Shown: positions 59,690 through 64,000 of the stretch, piece after piece
Position numbering within the stretch: position 1 is the stretch's first letter
Layout: each line of letters opens with the position of its first letter
Assembly: GCA_030549495.1 (NCBI GenBank)
Contig: JAUIRK010000072.1
Span: forward strand, 62,001-126,000
Direction of reading: 5' to 3'
Source: Nectonema munidae
Lineage: Eukaryota > Nematomorpha > Nectonematoida > Nectonematidae
DNA length: 64,000 bases
Made by a program: the position numbers and the translations under genes
Notes under the pieces: model-generated
Databases searched by the model: none
What the model was told of the DNA's origin: nothing
Seen by the model: only the letters and a program-made list of their open reading frames with translations

Positions 59690-60422
59690 TGACACCTTTG
59701 CACAATCACGCAAAAGTTTTGCATTACAAAGAATACCAGGATGCCAAAAAAGGAATGCTTGAAAAGAAAAACACTGGAGAGTTCCCAGAATATGATCAAT
59801 TCAAGATTCTCCCGGCAAGAAGTAAGAAGTTTCCTTGTCCTTACAGGAAACGTTCGATACAAAAAGGTGTGGAATATTAATGACACTAGGGCTAAAAAAA
59901 TTATCCTCATGATGGCATTGAATAAACTAGCCTTTTAGTATGGCTGAAGATTATAGTTTTATCGGTCTTATAGCGCATTTAAAGCCACAGTATGTCATTC
60001 CTAGAAGATGAGTTGTCAAGTTTTTCTTCTTGTGAGTGTCAAATTATTGATCAAATTGTAACCATACTTCAGCCATTCTTCCAGCTTACTGTTGAAATGA
60101 GTGCCGAATTTTGTCCTCTCTCGACCGCCGTTACGAATGTAAGTAGTCTAGCAAGATACCTCTGCACTCCACTTCTGCAAAGAAACAAATGCCTCCTGTA
60201 GTATTGAAACAGGATGAAAAATTTCCACTGCTGAAACAGCTAAATACTTATGAACACCTGCATCAGTATACTCTGAGCGTCTTTTTTCAGAATACGGAAA
60301 CACTTTTGAAGAAAAACCAACAAAACTTTTGTCTGAAAAAGGAGAGATGCTTCTATTTATTCATCACAATGGTAGGAAATTTTCAAGATAAATTTCGTAT
60401 ACAAGCTGATTTTCTGGAATAG
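59690..60422 (+). mobile_element. hAT transposase remnant (ZBED-like)
   Basis: In order: RAKKIILMMALNKLAF (about 59888), MAEDYSFIGLIAHLKPQYVI then PRR (about 59940-59996), IDQIVTILQPFFQLTVEMSA (about 60045) and EFCPLSTAVTNVSSLARYL (60106-60160). These follow the hAT layout 'i..mia.d..pf..ved.gF..ll..l.P.Y.iPSr ... vL.pF...T.e.S.e..pTlS.v.p....L'. The blocks alternate between frames. The BED zinc finger and the C-terminal dimerisation block are not seen. Dead fragment. Confidence 0.7.
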
Positions 60423-61300
60423 TCCTATTTGTATGAAATTTTCATTTAAGGAACTGTTTTGTCACAATTTGCCTTTCACTGTCTTTTTAAAAGTCATATT
60501 AAATGATAATTTCGTTTTGCAATTATCCAGCTTATTCGGTTAATTAAAAAAAAATTAATAATTAATAATATTAATTATTAAATAAAAAAATAAATAAAAA
60601 TTATTTAATTATTAATTTTTAATAATTAAAAGCTTACTCATGTTAATTGAAACTCTACTTTTTTATTGTGCAGCGATTAATAAGTGTTTCTCAATCTTTT
60701 TTCCACACCTCTTTGGAATTTGGATTCTCTATATTTTCGTAAACCCCCTTGTCTAATTACATTATATTTTCTGAATAATAAAATTGATTTTGTTTATGAG
60801 TTTGATTTAATCTTATTTTTATATAGTTATGAATCTACTCAAAATTAATTTAACAAAACCACAGTTTTTTTTACTATATTATAAAAAAAATTTAATTTAA
60901 ATTTATACATATTAGGGCAATTTCCGAGATTAATTTTTTCCCACTATTTTTTGAATACGTGGTTTAGTGCTTGGAATATTGCAACATAAGAATTTTTGAC
61001 TTTCTTTTAATTGAAATTAAAGCCAAAAACATTCCACAAAGAAAGGTCAGAAAAGGACTAAAACTTATAGAATTACATTTGCAATTTCATGATAGATGGA
61101 AAGATACTTTATCCAAAAGTTTAAATGTTCATTTCTAAGTTTCAATGTGTTGTTTTCAGCAATATCTGCAACATATTAAACCTTTTAAAATGAATTTTTG
61201 AAGAAAAAAATAGTCAATGAAGAAATCGGAATCAGTGTAAATATTAATTGATTGCTCGAGTCTAAATCGAAGTAACGCTGTACGCTAAAGTCACAGTTAA
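60423..61300. other. AT-rich region with a hAT-like end word
   Basis: 60540-60632 is almost pure A/T with palindromic TTAATAATTAA words. AGTGTTTCTCAATC at 60682-60695 resembles a hAT terminal sequence but has no partner. No gene. Confidence 0.4.
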
Positions 61301-61309
61301 AATTTTATG

Positions 61310-61560
61310 TTTTCTGGAGTAGGAGTTGGAAATTTTGGTTTACCTAAGTCGGAATTGGAGTCGTAAATTTTGTGTAACGGAGTCGGAAATGTTCATGCAC
61401 CAGAGTCGGAGCCGGAAATTTTTGTTTACCGGAGTCGGAAGTCGCAAAAAAATTCCCGACTCCACAACCATGTAATTCGGCCGGATATAAGAAGTAGTCC
61501 GAATATCAAATAATCGTCAGTATCCGGCTAAATATCCGGCCAGTTAGACTATCCGGTACA
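61310..61560 (+). repeat. GGAGTCGG-type tandem repeat followed by TATCCGG repeat
   Basis: About five units of GGAGTCGGAAATTTTTGTTT with ACC spacers (period about 35 bp) run to 61470 and close with CCCGACTCC, the inverted form of the unit core. Next come CCGGATAT and ATCCGGC(T/C) words to 61560. Both motifs look like the simple interior of non-autonomous DNA elements. Confidence 0.65.
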
Positions 61561-61593
61561 CCTCTAATTTTTATATAATGTAAATATTATGTC

Positions 61594-61790
61594 TCACTTA
61601 ATCTTAAAATGATCCATTTTGCCTTTCGGAAACTCTTTTACGATTTCTCTCATTTGTTTACAATTGATGTAATCAATGTGAATTTGGGGTCGGCTATTCC
61701 AAAACCGAGTTTTCCTAGCACCGTTTCTTACATATAATTTCGGATCTTTACTTTCAACACATCTTAAAGACACGCAATACAAAACTTAAT
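61594..61790 (-). mobile_element. LINE C-terminal fragment
   Basis: Minus-strand reading 61782-61594: YCVSLRCVESKDPKLYVRNG, ARKTRFWNSRPQIHIDYINC. The RFWNS.P block is the usual C-terminal signature. Sister of the piece split at 58510-59170. Confidence 0.6.
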
Positions 61791-61936
61791 ACATTGAATA
61801 AAACATAGTTAACCTTCTATTCTTTAAAACAAGTGTACTTCAATCATGCGTCGCTTATACAAATACTATTTCGATTTTTTATTATTTCTCATAAGCATCA
61901 TTTTTGATCATGAAGGATTTAGAAATTAGGAAAGAT

Positions 61937-62170
61937 TTATTCAAAAAATGCAGATGCCTTCCTGAAATAATTGAAGAAACTTAGGTACTGCAGAATGATG
62001 TCAGAAGGCGAGAATATTTCTGGACTCTTTTCAGAAAAGGCAGCCGACATGTTGTTGCTTACTTTGCAGGGCCTGGCTGCGTTGCTTTGGAAAAGAGAGA
62101 AAATTCGCGCAGTAAACTCCTTCATCAGTTCACTGCAGTGAAAAGGAATTCGACACGGCTTGTACTCCAC
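61937..62170 (-). CDS. Unrecognised 3'-terminal exon
   Basis: Read 62170 to 61937. A good acceptor, CTTTGTTTAACAG, directly precedes 77 open codons ending in TAA: VEYKPCRIPFHCSELMKEFT, ARIFSLFQSNAARPCKVSNN, then SPSDIILQYLSFFNYFRKAS AFFE. Composition is protein-like throughout, unlike the AT-noise frames around it. AATAAA at 61941-61936 overlaps the stop codon, which would give an extremely short 3' UTR. An internal donor CTGCAAA|GTAAGC near 62062 offers an alternative end. Upstream exons (above 62177) were not found. I do not recognise the family. A hAT-derived origin is possible given the neighbours, but no hAT motif is present. Confidence 0.4.
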   Translation of the reverse strand: MEYKPCRIPFHCSELMKEFTARIFSLFQSNAARPCKVSNNMSAAFSEKSPEIFSPSDIILQYLSFFNYFRKASAFFE

Positions 62171-62445
62171 CTGTTAAACAAAGGTTCATAGATCTCATCA
62201 ACACTCTCAATAAATTGGCATTTTAATTCTTCAAAATACTACCCCCTCAGCAACGCTTTTTCTTGTTTCTCTAAATCACACAAACATCGATTTTACACAT
62301 ATACGCATTTTCCAAAAACCTTTGCAGGGTAGATAAATACTATTTTCCATTATAAAACGTGATAAAAATTTAGCCTTTTAATTATATTTGCATACAATTA
62401 GGACATTTGACGAGTGAAATGCAGTGTGGAGAGGCATTAATAGAT

Positions 62446-62520
62446 CAATGGTTCTCACCCGCTGATCCGCGTGGACCCTAGGGGACCATGAATTATTCAT
62501 AGAGGTCCACACACAAAAAA
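62446..62520 (+). mobile_element. hAT-type terminal remnant
   Basis: CAATGGTTCTCACCCGCTGA followed by GGACCCTAGGGGACC and GAGGTCCACAC resembles the 'CAGTGGTTCTCAACC...GGTCCGCGGACC' ends of hAT elements. No second end is seen. Confidence 0.5.
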
Positions 62521-64000
62521 TGAAAAATTGATCGTCGTTTGTAAGAAATATGCGGTAGAGAAGAGAACATTGCACTTGCAAATATGATTAAGACATTGAG
62601 AAAATCAAAAAATACTATATAGTATCTGAAATAAGGGTAGGAGAAAACACAAACGGTATGCATGTGCTGGAGATTGCAAAGGTGATTATGAGTCCATTAC
62701 TGACTCAGAACCAGTCGCACACATGCTTCAAAGTTTTTAATGATTTCAACTCTCAATTTTTACTCAATGATTCCATTTCTTATTTAAGTTGCTTAAAACG
62801 CATTTCGTCCCATGACATGAGATTCAGGCATCGGTCAATTTTTATCGACTACTTCCTGATTTTTAATAACTGCAAAAATAAGCTATATACAGAGCATTTC
62901 CTGAAAAATTGTTTGCTTGAATAAAAGCCTGTCTTCGATCTCAAATGTATGATAAAATTAAAACCAATATCTGATCATACATTTTGATTGATTCCCATTT
63001 ATAACGAATTGAATTAGGTTTTAATTAATTTTTTATTATTGAAAAATATAAACATTTAATGAAATTTCTTAATGAGTATTTCACAACAAATTTAACAAAG
63101 TAAAGACATTGAAAAAACTTCTGGCTATCCCTACGTTTTAAAGTAAACCCATATGCCCCTTTTCTAAATCGGCTATCTCTGGGACCAAGGTTTTTGCTTT
63201 GTTATTGGTTGTCGGTTTGATTGACAGTTTCAACTCCTTGCATTGGCCTATCCATCATGCATGAATGGATGGCATTAAGAGATTATGGGTATCGAAACAA
63301 ATACTTTGAAAAGTTGGCAGTGAGTTTTATGAGGGACCGGTTACAGGAGTTTTAAAAATATTAATGGTATATTTGAAACATTTTTGAATTTTTTTGATAT
63401 AACGTTAAAAATAATTCCAATGGAGAGCGCTAAAGTTTCAAAATTTGAACATACAAAGAAAAAATGTGGAGCGTTTTTAAGGTTAACAATACGCCTCTCC
63501 CCAATAGAGAATGCCGGTACATCAGCTAAAAAAATGATTAAAAACAGAGTTTATCTTAAACTTTTTAAACTAAAATAAGGTTAGCAAATTTCTTAAAATT
63601 TTAAAGTTGAACAAAGAGAGACAAAAATATTTTTATGTATATGTAGAGGTTATCAAATTTCTCATAATATTTTAGATTTTATTTCTAACATTCTAACGTA
63701 TGTAATTTAATCAGATAAATCAGTTTTTTATAATTATTTTGAATTTTAATTTTTTTTTAACTTTTATGAATTTAAAAATCACACTTACAGTTTTAATTGA
63801 ATATACAACTTCTTTTTAAGGAATTGAAAGCATCAAAGAAAGAAAAAAAGTTAAAGACTTTCAGAATTGAGGTTATACAATTTTCTCTTAAAGTTTCAAT
63901 AAAATTAAAAAAAATCCTTAGAAAAATGAATTTAAAACAAAAGCTTAATATTTTATTCTAAATTTTAATACAATTTTTTTGTCTACGCAGAGGTTAAGAA
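62521..64000. other. No gene supported to the end of the window
   Basis: An open frame at 62658-62924 (+) has no motif. ATTGG words at about 63213 and 63248 could be inverted CCAAT boxes, but no gene start is visible. 63.6-64 kb is AT-rich with short repeated words (AGAGGTTA..AA). Confidence 0.35.

Noticed and set aside
1-64000. CRISPR array, rRNA genes, prokaryotic operons
   Set aside because: No spacer-repeat array, no rRNA sequence, and gene structure is clearly eukaryotic with spliced exons.

Overview
The window is AT-rich, intron-bearing animal DNA. Two host genes can be recognised: an eight-exon rhotekin-like gene (Rho effector) on the + strand, coding 24698-37888, and a four-exon FTSJ1/TRM7-type tRNA 2'-O-methyltransferase gene on the - strand, coding 52323-47325. 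Rhotekin is an animal family. The repeat content (LINE fragments with a microsatellite tail, hAT, pogo and piggyBac miniatures, tRNA-like SINEs) suggests an invertebrate, possibly a crustacean such as a copepod; that is a guess from composition only.

Layout. 1-1440 is a decayed LINE. 1440-3250 is AT-rich and holds a SINE fragment. 3267-5310 is a very large near-perfect palindrome built from 161-bp tandem units and 28-bp minisatellite units, resembling a foldback element. 5468-8482 is nested direct duplications. 8990-9480 is a LINE 3' end, 9653-10171 a recent 265-bp tandem duplication, and 10864-10992 a TTAA-flanked piggyBac-type miniature. 11.5-24.7 kb has no gene I can name. It holds an internally deleted LINE, a second SINE fragment, a pogo/Tigger-type miniature at 20929-21495 and scattered CCCTAA motifs.

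24.7-37.9 kb is the rhotekin-like gene. Reading frame and splice phases agree across all eight exons and give 705 residues plus a stop. The order is HR1 (Rho-binding), anillin-like/C2-like region, PH domain and a low-complexity Ser-rich tail. Its first coding exon (start codon) lies upstream and is not certain. The first visible intron carries an antisense LINE of about 3.4 kb.

38-47 kb is intergenic between the two convergent genes and holds diverged tandem repeats, a second TTAA miniature, a 413-bp inverted-end element, one copy of a 370-bp dispersed repeat and a 310-bp long-TIR miniature. 47.3-52.3 kb is the FTSJ1-like gene, with the K-D-K-E catalytic residues all present. Its large second intron holds a decayed piggyBac transposase copy in the opposite orientation, another miniature element and the second copy of the 370-bp repeat. 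52.4-64 kb is mostly transposon debris: LINE pieces, a hAT transposase remnant, and a 529-bp hAT-type miniature with a perfect 8-bp target duplication inserted into a LINE piece. An unrecognised 3'-terminal exon lies on the - strand at 61937-62170.

All family calls rest on motifs read by eye and recalled family sequences; no database search was run.
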